Source: Vishniacozyma victoriae (taxonomy: Eukaryota > Basidiomycota > Tremellomycetes > Tremellales > Bulleribasidiaceae). From it: DNA of 64,000 bases. The notes under the pieces are model-generated. The model had not been told where the DNA came from. It saw nothing but the letters and a program-made list of their open reading frames with translations, and did not search any database. Below are positions 23,892 to 35,719 of this stretch, in pieces (the first letter of the stretch is position 1; each line of letters starts with the position of its first letter). The translations under genes and the position numbers were made by a program. The stretch covers positions 62,001 to 126,000 of the forward strand of contig JADPYG010000088.1 of assembly GCA_017654735.1 (NCBI GenBank), in the 5' to 3' direction.

Positions 23892-26644
23892 CTAAGATGT
23901 CCGATAATCACCAAGTGACCCGTCGTGGTAGAAGTCGTTTGCTCCAGTCTCCACTTGCGTTTGATCGGTTCCATTTCCGTTTCCATACACATTGCCCTGC
24001 GGAACAGTGGTTGTCCAATTAACAGGCTGAGGAGCTTGGAAGTTCATTTCCGGAAAAAATCCATCGCCTGCCCCCCAGCCATTAGCATTCGTGAGGTTGC
24101 TGAAAAGGTCGGTCCACTGGGCCGCGCCGGGATCGGCATTGGGCGCAAGGGGGGGCAGATTCGCTGCTTCACCGGGAAAGTATGGAAAATCGACATTGCC
24201 GCTATACCCGAGGAGCTGGTCGAGATCCGCCCAACCTGTTCCAGTCATGTCGGCTGGGTCGGCAAGAGGTGCCGGATTATAAATGGTGTTGTTTGGCATA
24301 AGGGTCTGTTGGAGTGAGGGAGTTGGGAATACCGTCGAGCCGGCCGTTCGTGGACTTGTGGAAGGTGGACGTCTGTCGGTAGTGTCCTTGGTCAAGCTAG
24401 AGTTGTCAGCTGAGGCTCTGATGGGGTCGAATGAGCTCACCATAGCATATTCAAGATCTGGAAGCCATTGTGTTTGGCATATGTCATGATCTCTCCCTTT
24501 GGGTTCCCGGCACATCGAAGTGCTATCCGCAGAATATAACTTCTAGCAGGATTATCATGTTCCGATAATTGCAGAACCATGGTACAGGCAAACACCAACG
24601 GTGAAGTCGGACGTAGCATGTGTAGCGATTGATCATGTCGCAAAGCGTCCTCAAGCATTTTGATCGAGACTTGCAAGACTTCTTGTCGGATGACATCTGT
24701 CCATTGACCCGCTACCGATTGTTTCTTGCCGATCCTCAAGAGACCAACCAGCAGGGATCGATGCGAAGCGTAGAGAAAGTACCATCGTCGTAGTGGATCT
24801 GTCTGCGGCGCCACCCATCGCTGTTCCCATTCAGCCATAAACGCTTTAATGAATATTCTCTCGCTGTCGAATCCCGTTGATGTGCGAGAGCCAGTTGGTA
24901 TCCGATCAATCCTTTCTTTGGACTCGAGCTGTATGATCAGCCAATCCTGTTCGTAAAGGTGCAACTCACCTCAAAGCGATGCAACATGTAATCGGCAGCC
25001 ATGAGAGCATCCGGCGAGAGTGCATGGATACCTCTTAGCATATCGAATTCAACGTCAGTCAACTCCTCGAACTCAGGGCTGACAGGCCGGCGATCCGCAA
25101 TGGATTCCCATCTATACTTTCAGCTACATTTTACGAGTGAATACTCACCGACTGTCCAGCAGGATGAAAACCACACGAAGCCGGAACTCGTTCATGGATA
25201 TCGGATTGTTGGCGATGCTCGACATCGGTTTCTGGCCAGAGTTGCGGAAGAGGCCAATCAATGAAGCCATTCGGCCGACTTGACCCAATCTTGTGGATCT
25301 TTGATCGTCTACCATCCTAGGCTTACGAAGAGCCAAACTCTGCAGCAACTATCGGATCAATGATCTTCAGAACACTTTGACTCACGACTTCAGCCTGAAT
25401 GATCTCGATGGATTTGGCACCTGTAGCACACAATACAAGCTGTAGCTTATCGATATGGGCATGTAGCTTGATAGCCCGACTAGTCTGATCCTTCGTAGCG
25501 CCAGGTAAGGTCGCTATTGCCGTAGCGCCCGTCGCCAGGATGATGGTGAACAAGTATGCCGATCTCGCCCGCACGAAAGAGGGAGTGTGAAGCTTTTCGT
25601 CCAGTAACGGAAAGTGTGGATGGACGGTCCTGAAATAGCTATATTATCGGTATCAAGCTTAAGCGTACGAAGCAGACTTGCCTTGCAACGAGCTCATCCA
25701 CCTGATCTTCGCTGATAATTCCACGCTGAACGGCATCCAGACCTGCGCTGACATCCCTCTTGGTCCCATATAATCCATGCTGGAAAAAGGTCTTCTGATC
25801 CTGCACCATGCTCTGTATGTCCCCAGCTCTCCATTGATCCAGCAATCTCTGATCCTCCGAAGGTAGTGCACTCGCTGGTAGCGGTATCACAAGCGGTTCG
25901 GATCGCTTGGGTTTCGAGTCCCATCCTCGACGTGAACATTCTGCCAAGAACAGCAGTGGATTCTGTAGATCCTTCTGAGGTGACGAGATCTGGCAAGAGA
26001 GTGGTTCGTCCTCGTGCGTTTCCGTATCCGTCGGAAATGTCTTTTCCAGCTGGGCTAGGGTATCACGATTGAACCGAGCTTTCTTGCTGGGCCGAGCTGT
26101 ACCCTCTGCGGGAGACGTTGGACGTGTGAAGAAGGGCTCAAACGGACTGGTCTGGCGCGAGAGGGTATGGCCGGAATGATTTCCATCACTTTGTGGACTA
26201 GGGGGAGTATCGGTATTCCATGACGGCTGGCGTCTAGATCCGAAATCTCCAGAATCCCCTTGGTGTGCGAGTTTCTCTAGTGTCTTCTTGCTGGTATCAT
26301 AAGCCTGGTCCGTTTGCTCAGCTGACTTTGACTCACTTTCTGCTACCCTTGACTCGACCGCGTCGACTCGGCGGATATACACATGGAATTGCGGCACTAC
26401 GACACCTAGCACATGCTACATTTTCATTGTCGGTACATTTGACCTTGGCCTAGACTGGGTCAGACTTCTATTTGCGAACATCTTCTGTAACTCACTATAC
26501 GGCATCTAGAAGTTAGCGCCGTACTGGTTACGGTGGTGCAGCTTACGCTTGGCATGCTTTATGGCCCCGCTGGCTATTCGAAGATTCATTCCTCTGGGCC
26601 GCCTGATTGCTCGATTCTGCCTGAATGCCGTTGACAAGCTCCAT
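23892..26644 (-). CDS. Zn2Cys6 transcription factor
   Basis: The cluster is assembled from three exons: ACQAC, RIAKVKC, then VACARCRSAAIPC with a basic GRVKGSRNKK tail, so all six cysteines are present. The splice after RIA uses GTGAGT; another after GSR removes an in-frame TGA. The middle contains a Ser/Pro/Glu-rich segment, the fungal-specific domain with LLAECSRRGWDS, LDQWRAGDIQSMV, RARSAYLFTIILATGATAIA and WEQRWVAPQTDPLRRWYFLY, and the end is an Asn/Pro/Gly-rich acidic region. ATG 26642-26644, stop CTA (TAG) 23892-23894. It is divergent from the sugar porter at 27930, sharing a 1.3-kb promoter, and tail-to-tail with the porter at 21714, so it is a good candidate local regulator. Confidence 0.88.
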
Positions 26645-27929
26645 TTTGTTCTTTAATTCCGGTGTTACCAAGCAGACCAGGAGTATGGCGTCAAGGGTAG
26701 CAGCCTCTGATTACAAATTAGGCAGTATCTGCAGGTAGATAAGAAATCAAGAGAGATGGGTTCCGCTAAATAGAATAGCTGACAATTCACTTTCAGGGTC
26801 ACCGGCGAATGTATTTCTAGTGGTGTCTTGCTCTCCTGCATTCATACCGCATCCTCTGAATCACATCAACCTCTAAGTCCACAATCAGCTCGAGTCCCGC
26901 TCATACAGACGCTCGTGGCTATGCGTGTGGATGCCTGGACTACTCATATCAAAAAGCCGACTTACGAGTATGGGCGATTCCTATGTGGTCACCGGTGCCT
27001 GGTTGAATTTCTGGTTCCCGATTGTTATCCCCCACCCTCTCTGTCATCATCCTTTGTGTTGCAGGCTCAAAGTCTCGTGAAGCCCCCAGACCTAACCGTT
27101 CTCGGGTCACTCGGCGGGCCAGGACGCTTTGAATATTCCCGTTTATGATGAAAACACATCCCGATTAGGTGGGAGACACCGGAAGACAGGTGGAAGAACA
27201 GAGTGGGAGGATCCAATACTTCTCAAGAAGCAAATTGGTGATCAGGTCTGAGAAGCGACAACGATACGAAGAGAAGGCCCGCAAATGATCAAAGTGTGCA
27301 ATACATCCCAGGCCAAGAAAACGCACCATACGCTCGAGCTTTCGACTTTTCTGTATAAGGTTCACGAGACCGCTTTCGCGATAAGCGGATGACACAATCA
27401 CCGAGCGCAAAGGCAGCAGGAGAGGCGCTCCAAGCCAAGCTAGCGTCAATGTCTCAAAGGTGTTTGTGTATCCTTCTACATCATCTTTCGCCTTGGCATC
27501 AAAGTGGCCTCCATGGGTCAATTGGCAATTAACCCAATCACTAGCGCCTGCCGAAAAATTCCGCCCCTGGAAGTCAATACCAATACATGCCTTTCAGACG
27601 CAATAGAGTTTCAACCCCGTATTACTCGCATGGGACAGAGGGGGCTACAGCAGCAGCGGGATCTCAGTGCGGGTAGGCCCCTCCTTCGAAGTTAGGTTTT
27701 GTATGAAAAAATGATTTTCTTGCCATACTGAATCAATACCAATGAAGCAATGTGGGTGCTGACTCGGCGCTGATCCGCCGGTCGGGGGGGTGGGAGAAGA
27801 CTTCCTTGTTGACTTGGTTCCAGCTAATTTGAAATGACGCGAGCTTGGACGGTAGTAGTCATTCTTGTATAAAGAGGTATACCAAGTTGAGGGGGGCCTG
27901 ACAACGGAACCCATCGATTCATCATTATC
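26645..27929. promoter_or_regulatory. divergent promoter between Zn2Cys6 regulator and sugar porter
   Basis: I see no convincing gene here; open frames in it lack family features and splice partners. It holds the upstream regions of both flanking genes. A TATAAA lies at 27868-27873, about 60 bp before the porter ATG, and a CGG-rich block (gatccgccggtcgg) at about 27772-27785 could bind a Zn-cluster protein. Confidence 0.5.
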
Positions 27930-30000
27930 ATGGATTCTACCACTGCAGATGCAGATCACCATACAGGCCACAACGCTGGCGACGGTGAGTCACCGATGAT
28001 TCATCGTGGAGCTGATGTTCAGTCCATCACAATCAGGCTACCACCATGCGACCTACAGAGATGGTTGATCGCGTCGAAGCGCCCGTGACTACTAAAGCAT
28101 ACCTTCTCTGCGTTTTCGGTATGTCTCCCCATGAGTGAATGCAGAGACTGACTCCATCAGCCTCCTTTGGTGGTATCTACTTTGGATACGATACTGGATG
28201 GATTGGTGGCGTGCTCGGTTAGTCTGATCAATTTATCGATATAAGTCTGACGATCAGCCATGCCTTATTTCATCAACCAGATTACCGGACTGCCTTTCCC
28301 TCCCGAGACACCCACTGAGCTCTTTGTCATCCCAGCTTGGCAGCAATCTCTCATGTCTTCTATCCTTTCGGTCGGTACCTTTTCGGGTGCTATCATAGCT
28401 GGTCAGTTGAATTCGTTTCGGGTCGGAACCTCACTGACATGCAGGTGATCTTGCCGACTACTTCGGACGACGAGTCACCATTATCAGCGGTTGCGCCGTC
28501 TTTTGCGTCGGAGCTGCTCTGCAGACTGCCTCTACTGGCTTGGGCCTCATGGTGGCTGGACGTCTAGTGGCTGGTTTCGGTGTGGGGTGAGTCACATAAT
28601 CTCGGAGCTACCAGCTAATCTGCTAGATTCGTCTCCGCTGTCATTATCCTGTACCTCTCCGAGATCGCCCCTCGAAAGGTCCGAGGTGCCATCGTATCCG
28701 GCTACCAGTTCTGCATCACCATCGGTATCTTGATTGCCAATTGTGTCATCTACTCCACCCAGAATAGGATGGACACTGGTTCCTACCGAATCCCAGTGGG
28801 AATTCAGTTCCTGTGGGCCCTGATCCTCGGTATTGGACTCTTCCTCTTGCCCGAATCTCCTCGATGGTATGTCAAGAAGGGCCGGGTCGATGCTGCTTCA
28901 GTGGCCCTTGGAAGGATTCGAGGTCATCCAGCCCACTCTGACTATGTCCAGCATGAGTTGGCCGAGATTGTCGCCAACCACGAATACGAGACTTCGATCA
29001 TTCCTTCTGATACATACTTCTCCTCATGGGCCGCTTGCTTCTCGGGCTCTATCAAGAACCCAGGGTCGAATCTAAGGCGAACTATTCTCGGTACATCTCT
29101 CCAGGTGAGCGGTCTTAGCAGCAATGCCCGTATCACGCTGAAGAGGTAGGCAATGCAGCAGTTGACGGGTATCAACTTCATCTTCTACTTCGGAACGGTC
29201 TTCTTCGTAAGTCTCTTCCCAAGCCCGAGGCTGTTGATCTCGCTAAACTGGCAGACCAATCTCCGCACAATCAGCAACCCTTTTCTCATTTCCCTGATCA
29301 CCACTCTCGTCAACGTCTGCTCGACTCCGCTATCGTTTTGGACCGTTGAGCGATTCGGTCGACGGGCCCTATTGATCTACGGCGCTATTGGTATGCTTGT
29401 CTGCGAATTTATTGTCGCCATCATTGGAACAATCAGGCCTGACGATACCAATGTTGTAAAGGTTCAGATTGCCTTCATCTGTATCTACATCTTCTTCTTC
29501 GCTTCCACTTGGGGTCCAGGCGCATGGGTGGTTATCGGCGAGATCTTTCCCATCCCAATTCGATCGCGAGCTGTGGGTCTGTCCACATCTTGATGTTGGG
29601 TAAGTCTTCGTCCATGAATTGTGCAACTTGACTAGCTGATCTGGTAGCTCTGGAATTGTATTCTGACGGTCATCACTCCATACCTCGTCAGCCCCAATCA
29701 AGCCGACCTAAAATCCAAAGTCTTCTTTATTTGGGGTGGAACCTGTGTCGGTTGTGCCGTGTAAGCTTTCCCTCTATCTCTCTAGAGATATTCTGCTAAC
29801 AACGAAGCTATGCCTACTTCATGGTATGGGAGACCAAGGGTCTGACTCTCGAGCAAGTCGACAGGATGATGGAAGAATTTGGCTCGCCCCGACGATCTGT
29901 TGGCTGGAAGCCCCACTCCACCTTCGCTCATGACATGGGGATGGATACCAAGGTACATGGCGGCGAAATCACTCATGGCGAGGACAAGGCGCGGGTCTGA
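27930..30000 (+). CDS. MFS hexose-type sugar porter with an in-frame TGA
   Basis: A sugar porter with AYLLCVFASFGGIYFGYDTG in helix 1, DYFGRRVTII, VAGRLVAGFGVGFVSA, YLSEIAPRKVRGAIVSGYQF, LPESPRWYVKKGR, QQLTGINFIFYFGT and ERFGRRALLIYG, i.e. the hexose/monosaccharide branch. Nine or so introns splice in frame. In the exon ending at 29599 the conserved STASNWLWN motif reads S-T-S-stop-C-W, with TGA at 29591-29593; the frame then resumes as LWNCILTVITPYL across the next intron and runs to a normal end at 29998-30000. So the gene is a recent nonsense allele, a sequence error, or relies on readthrough. It is divergent from a Zn2Cys6 regulator and convergent with the cupin gene. A truncated product would lose the last three helices. 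Confidence 0.82.
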
Positions 30001-30208
30001 TTGTGTGACGAGAGTGAGGAATGGTGTTGAGTTGGAAGATTCTGGTCGCTGCGTTCACGTATCCCTTTTTGATGTCTGTACACGTCGGGCCAATCGTATG
30101 TGCATGTATCGCGACTTGGCCTCGACACGATGTCTGGCAAAGATGTACATGGGGTCCAGTACGTGGACTCGTCAGAAGTCGATACGAATTCGAGTGTGCG
30201 ACATATAC

Positions 30209-30769
30209 TCATCCGGCTGTGAGACCACACTCTCCAATATCCAAGACTGGTCCTTCCTGCCCATATATCGGATCTTGCTTGAACCATTTCAAGGCGCGTA
30301 TCCTGTCCTCTGCCTCCTTTCCCTCGTTTCCAGTACAATGATCCCAATTATTTGCCCCGGTCGGATAGCTCCCGACCATCGAGAATCCACCTAAATCCTC
30401 CTCCATCGCATGCCCGGTGCCAGCCGGTAAGATCATCACATCCCCCTTCGTCACCACCTGCCTCAGGCCTTTTGGATTTCCCTCTCCCCCAAAGAATAGC
30501 CTAGCACTCCCATTCGCTACGACCAGGACTTCATGTGTGGTCGAGTGATAGTGATGTTGCTTGTACATCGGGTATACCCATGCTGGCTCCACTACACCGA
30601 CCGACCGTAGATGGGATTGAATATTAGCTGTCGGAGTTGAAGCGGAAAAGCATTGGTGGTAGATCAGAAGTGGGTAGGGGTTAAGCGATGTATTGGGGAA
30701 TCCAGCATGGGCAGGGATGAAGTGCTTCGAGATCCGAAGAGTGGAAAGAGGTGTCAGATGGGATGACAT
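30209..30769 (-). CDS. cupin-domain protein (YjlB-like)
   Basis: A single-exon 186-residue protein. The cupin barrel shows the first motif YKQHHYHSTTHEVLVVANGSA, with His/His/Glu metal ligands, and the second motif as GDVMILPAGTGHAM with the fourth ligand His. The ends, SKHFIPAHAGFPNTSLNPYP and ALKWFKQDPIYG, match the YjlB-like cupins found in many fungi and bacteria. These are probably metal-binding enzymes, but no reaction is established for the group. It is convergent with the sugar porter (208 bp) and divergent from the alpha-glucosidase (507 bp between ATGs), so it may share control with the latter. Confidence 0.88.
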   Translation of the reverse strand: MSSHLTPLSTLRISKHFIPAHAGFPNTSLNPYPLLIYHQCFSASTPTANIQSHLRSVGVVEPAWVYPMYKQHHYHSTTHEVLVVANGSARLFFGGEGNPKGLRQVVTKGDVMILPAGTGHAMEEDLGGFSMVGSYPTGANNWDHCTGNEGKEAEDRIRALKWFKQDPIYGQEGPVLDIGECGLTAG

Positions 30770-31276
30770 GTCGGATTACGTCAAGGCGACCGGTAAATCT
30801 GCTTTTCGTCAACTAGACCGCATTGACCATCCACCGTGTACTGTCAGGGTTGCCTCTCGACCAGTTGTGTGCGAGTACTGCAGAAGCGACTCGCAAGAAT
30901 GAGTAGGAAGTGCAAAAAGACGTTATGAATGGTGGAGGTCAATGCACTAGGCTATACCTTGGCGAAGATACACCGAACTTCCCACACGACATCTTTGGAG
31001 CATTCTCTGCTCGTGCCGGGAAGGCTTCGGAAAGGCTTGCTATAATTGACGTCAGGATTCGCTTGGCTCTCCAGAATTATTGCCCTAAATTGATCGAATG
31101 TGGGGTTCTGCGGGAGTGGCTTGGAGGCTTTACGGCAGAAAGCCAGGGCGTTGGAAGGAGAGACATGAGCAACCCGCTTTTTTCTACCGCAATATGACGT
31201 TCGAGTGGAGGATCCCACAATTGGTATATAAGAGGTCGGGTAAGATGACCGCCCAGTCCCTTCACGACACTTTACA
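30770..31276. promoter_or_regulatory. divergent promoter of cupin and alpha-glucosidase genes
   Basis: The region carries TATATAAG at 31225-31232, about 45 bp before the alpha-glucosidase ATG, and a perfect CRE-type TGACGTCA at 31047-31054. I see no gene in it. Confidence 0.55.
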
Positions 31277-34200
31277 ATGCTTGGACAAACGACACTGTTG
31301 AGCGTAGCGCTCGTATGGCTACGACTCACACCGAGTGTCATCTCGACTCCGGTATACCAGCTTGGACAGCGAAGTCTCTTGCCAAGGCAGAATGAGACTA
31401 CCGAAGAAGACGCTCCTGCGACCAGCGAGGAACCTGCAATCGTCCAGATCCCTTCACCCGTGAATCACACCGGCAGCATCGAATCTTGTCAAGGCTACCA
31501 GCTCACCAACTCGACTATACTCGAGAACGGTGCCGGTATCGACGGTACCCTGGAGATTATTGGAAACTGTAGCGCCTATGGACCCGACTATGAAACCCTA
31601 TCATTGACGGTACGATACGAAACCGATGACCGGGTTCGTGTCCGAATCGTCGACTCGGAAGGTCAAGCTCACATTGTTCCCGACGATGTCGCCAAATGGC
31701 CTACAGTCGGTACCAGCGGATCCAACAACGAATCTTGTAACCTATCTTTCGAATGGCAGGAGAACCCATTCTCTTTCAGCATCACCCGGAAATCAGATAG
31801 CGAGGTGATTTTCGACACCACTGGTCAACCCTTGATCTTTGAGGAGCAATACCTCAGGATCCAATCGTCGCTAGCCAACGGGTCCCACATCCAAGGTCTG
31901 GGACAGCACAATGACAACTTTACGTGCGTTCTTTCGTATACTCAGTGGTTTAGGCTGATTTCAGACTTCCCATCGAGGATGAAAGCTATGTTCGAACCCT
32001 CTGGACCCGAGATGCATACGGAACCCCCTCGAGAACCAATCTCTACGGGGCTCATCCAATCTTCGTCAACCAAAAGACCGGACAGAACGCTTCGGCCAGT
32101 GGTGTCTTCTTCCTAAATTCGAACGGTATGGATGTCAAATTCCCAGGAGGAGGACAGAATGTCGAATACAACATCCTTGGGGGTGTTGTCGATTTGTTCT
32201 TCTTGAATGGACCTACTCCTGCCGATGTCGCAAGGCAAGGAACACAGGTCTGGGGTGTACCAGCTGAAGTCCCCTATTGGAGTCTTGGTGTAAGCTACCC
32301 AAATCTGTCATTTAGAATTGCTCTGACCATCCAGTTCCACAGCTGCAGATATGGTTACATCGATATTTTCGATGTCGCAGAGACCGTCAGCAACGTGAGT
32401 CATTCCTTACATGGTCATGGACCGTTGCTGACTTATAGTACACCAACGCTGGAATCCCAATCCAGACCCAGTGGATGGTGAGTCCTTCATCGGTTTCAAT
32501 AGATTGAACTGAAAGTCAGGATATCGACTACATGTACGAGCGATGGATCCAGACCCTCGACCCGGACAGGTTCGCCCTCGACAAGGTTCAGTACGTCGTC
32601 AACACCCTCAAAGAGTCCGGTCGAGACTTTATCGTCATGGTCGACCCAGCAGTATTCAGCGGAACCCCCAACTCTTCAGTCGAGTCATACGAGACGTACC
32701 AAACTGGTGTACAGCAGGACATCTTTATGAAGCTCGATGGTGGAAATATTTACGAAGGAGTCGTCTGGCCTGGACCTACCGCTTTCCCTGACTGGACACA
32801 TCCCAATGCTCAGCAATGGTGGACCCAGGAGTTTGATCGATTCTTCAACAACGAGACTGGATTCGATGTGTCTGGTATTTGGCTAGACATGAATGAGCCT
32901 GCCAATTTCTTACCATACGTGAGTCTCATCTCCCTTCATGGCTGACGACGTAGCTCGAAGCAAACATCTACCGAGTCTCACTTGAACGACCAGTCCCTCC
33001 TCCTCGAGAGCTTCCCAGAATCGTGCCAAGGGAGCTAAGCGGCTTCCCAGCTTTCCAATCTGGACTCAACATCTCGGCTGCCTGGAACGAGACCGACGCC
33101 GAGACCAACAGCACCATGTCCCAGAGGTCAATCTCGCAGGGCATGTGGAAGAGGCAGGACTCTAATGAGACTACCGCCGACTCTGACTCTTACGGGGGAC
33201 AAGCTCTTGCTGATTACGTCGACCCATCTTTGGACAATCAGTGGCTATACCCTCCTTAGTAAGTCTTCAAGATCCTAGAGCTGTTCTCAAGCTCATCATC
33301 CAGCCGAATCAACGATCGACGAGCTGCTCCTTCCGCCGGTGATGCCTCTGCCAACACTGGCAACAAGAACATTTCCGACTTCTCCGCTCGAACCGACATT
33401 GTCCAGGCAAACGGAGCAAGGACATACTCGGAACACAATCTATACGGATCTCGACACGCTATCGTCACTCGGAATGCCTTGATCGACAGACGACCCGGAG
33501 AGAAGCCTTTTACCATTGCCCGATCGTCCTTCAGTGGTACACCCAGTGCTTTATGGCTAGGAGACAACATCTCCAATTGGGAGCAGTACATTCAGACTAT
33601 CCGGCAGATGCTCCAATTCGCCGCTGTTCAGGGTATTGGAATGGTCGGTGCTGATAGTTGTGGTTTCGGTGGTAATTCCACCGAGACCCTTTGTGCTCGA
33701 TGGGCTTGGTGAGTACGATCTCGTTGTGGCAGATGAAGCTCACAGTTCAGGCTTGGTGCTTTCAACACCTTCTACCGAAACCATAATGAGCTCGGGAACA
33801 GAGCCCAAGAGTTCTACCGATGGCCTATTACGACCGAAGCAGCTGTCGCCGCTGGAAAGACTCGACTTCGTCTCATCGATTACATCTACTCTTTCCTCCA
33901 CCAGCAGCACGTCGACGGCACACCCGCCATGTGGCCTTTATCATGGGTCCATCCCGAAGATGAGAACACTATCAGTATCGAACATCAATTCTACTTCGGT
34001 CCGTCTCTTCTTGTTTCTCCAGTTGTTGCCGAGAACTCGACTACCGCTACCTTCTACGTTCCCAATGAGATCTACTACGACTTCTTTACCCTCGCTCCGG
34101 TTCAAGGTGAAGGAGCTGAGATCACCGTTGAAGATGTTGGATACGATACTATGCCTCTTCATATCCGAGGTGGTTCGGTCGTCCCTCTTCGATATGGCGA

Positions 34201-34768
34201 TGCAAACACCACCGAGCAGAATCGGGACCTTCCCTTCCATCTGGTCATTGCACCCAACTCGACCAACCAGGCTTGGGGATACTTGCGACTCGATGATGGT
34301 GTTTCCCTTGACCCGGGAGATGCTACCTCCGATATTTGGATGATCTACGGTAACGATACCCTGGAAGTTTCCGGTTCATACGGTTACGGCCAAGGTAACA
34401 TGGTTGACGCTATCGTCTTTGCTGGCCAGACCCAAAACAGGACTATCTCGATCAACGGCCAGTCCGCCGCTAACCTCGTCTTCGATTCCGGAAACCAGAC
34501 CTTGACCGCTTACGGTCTTGCGTTGCCATTCGGCGCGATGAATGTCACTCTCGGTGAGGCGCAGGGCGACGGCGGATCTGGAAACGGCACGATGACCTCC
34601 GAAGTTCCGAGTCCCTCCGAGACCGCTTCGAGCGTGATGAGTAGTATCACTGGTAGCGTTACTACCCAGGCAGTTTCGGTAGCCTCGTCGGCCTCTGAGC
34701 AGGCTTCGTCCGTTTCTGATATCGCTTCTTCCGCCATTGCATCAGCTGCGGCATCAGTGACAGCGTGA
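31277..34768 (+). CDS. secreted GH31 alpha-glucosidase
   Basis: This enzyme hydrolyses terminal alpha-1,4 (and related) glucosyl bonds, releasing glucose from maltose and starch fragments. About 1000 residues over roughly ten exons. A signal peptide (LLSVALVWLRLTPSVIS) opens the protein. GH31 signatures are all there: VGADSCGFGG with the acid/base Asp, and GIWLDMNEPANF with the nucleophile Asp, plus YRWPIT, WPLSWVHPED, and PLHIRGGSVVPL in the C-terminal domains. Many N-glycosylation sequons are visible. The end is Ser/Ala rich with a weakly hydrophobic tail that might carry a GPI anchor, which I could not decide. It completes the carbon-use neighbourhood with the porters and regulators at 17.8-30 kb. 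Confidence 0.93.
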
Positions 34769-35158
34769 AGGAATGACTTAGTGTCATTCTCGAGAGGAAG
34801 CAGAAATAAGGAAGAAAGGAAAGAATACATAGTATAATTTTGATCAATTTTGATAGGTATGCAGAATCTGCAGCGAGTCAGCATGAGGGTGTCTAGATAT
34901 ACCACCTGACGCCCTGACTACTCTCTGGTTCCTATTTTGATAGACATACATTGCGACGGGTCCATGATTGGCGGTGACCTAATCGCACGATGATCCTTGA
35001 TGCAGCAACATCTTGACGATTGAATGCGGTCCTGCTTGAATATGGTACGTGGAGATTTGTAATGCTGAGTCGGACAAGGTGGATAGTAGTAATTCGATTC
35101 GTTTGGATCTTCGTTGTCGAGAGATTTGTAGGGTCATCGACTCGGTAGTCCATTTCTA
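34769..35158. other. intergenic region between convergent genes
   Basis: This 390-bp stretch lies between the 3' ends of the alpha-glucosidase and the SnoaL-like gene. I see only likely 3' UTRs and polyadenylation regions. Confidence 0.5.
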
Positions 35159-35503
35159 CTATCCCGTATCCTCCCCATCCTGCACCAAACTCCAAACCCT
35201 CTCAATCTTCAGATCCTCATTGAATCGATAGAAAACATGTTCCGTCAATTTCTTCCCAGCTACCGTAATCTCCAATCTTGAAGCTACTTGTCGCATATCG
35301 GAATCAACCATGAGGTCGGCTACTACGAAATGCGTTTCGTCGGGGATGAGATTTCGGTACCCTTCATGATCTAGTATTTTGCCATTGTGATTCACAGTTT
35401 GAGCCAAAAATGTAGGTAATGTATTCCAGTCTCGTGCATTCAAGGTGGATATGTATGCTTGATATCGGTCTCGAAGCGCTTGTGCAGTGATGCTTGGGGC
35501 CAT
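35159..35503 (-). CDS. SnoaL-like / NTF2-fold small protein
   Basis: A single exon of 114 residues starting at ATG 35501-35503 (MAPSITAQ). The sequence YQAYISTLNARDWNTLPTFL, then LDHEGYRNLI, and EHVFYRFNEDLKIERVWSLV is the pattern of SnoaL-like cone-shaped barrels, which include polyketide cyclases, isomerases and many proteins with no known reaction. I can state the fold but not the substrate. The upstream neighbour, divergent at 216 bp, is the PPN2-type phosphatase. TAG at 35159-35161. Confidence 0.78.
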   Translation of the reverse strand: MAPSITAQALRDRYQAYISTLNARDWNTLPTFLAQTVNHNGKILDHEGYRNLIPDETHFVVADLMVDSDMRQVASRLEITVAGKKLTEHVFYRFNEDLKIERVWSLVQDGEDTG

Positions 35504-35719
35504 TGTCAATAGATAGGTGTACGAAAGCGGAAGAAGTTGTTTACGTCGTCAAAATATGATGCACGTTCGTTGAGTACCCTCCGGTTATCTTTATTTCTTA
35601 TTCTCTCACTCCAATCACCTTCGAAATGAGCACATAGTCTTGGCATATATACAGGATCAGACAATTACCATTTACACACTCCTTTCATCTGTCCATCATC
35701 CAAGAGGCCAGTGCCGATC

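Noticed and set aside
26828..27148. Plus-strand 106-codon frame upstream of the hexose-type porter
   Set aside because: Composition is not protein-like and no donor or acceptor links it to the porter.
27165..27521. 118-codon minus-strand frame in the divergent promoter
   Set aside because: No homologous motif, no splice partners, and it lies between two well-defined divergent genes.
29591..29593. Selenocysteine coding at the TGA in the sugar porter
   Set aside because: Basidiomycetes are not known to have the selenocysteine machinery, the position is Ser in the family, and I saw no SECIS-like element.
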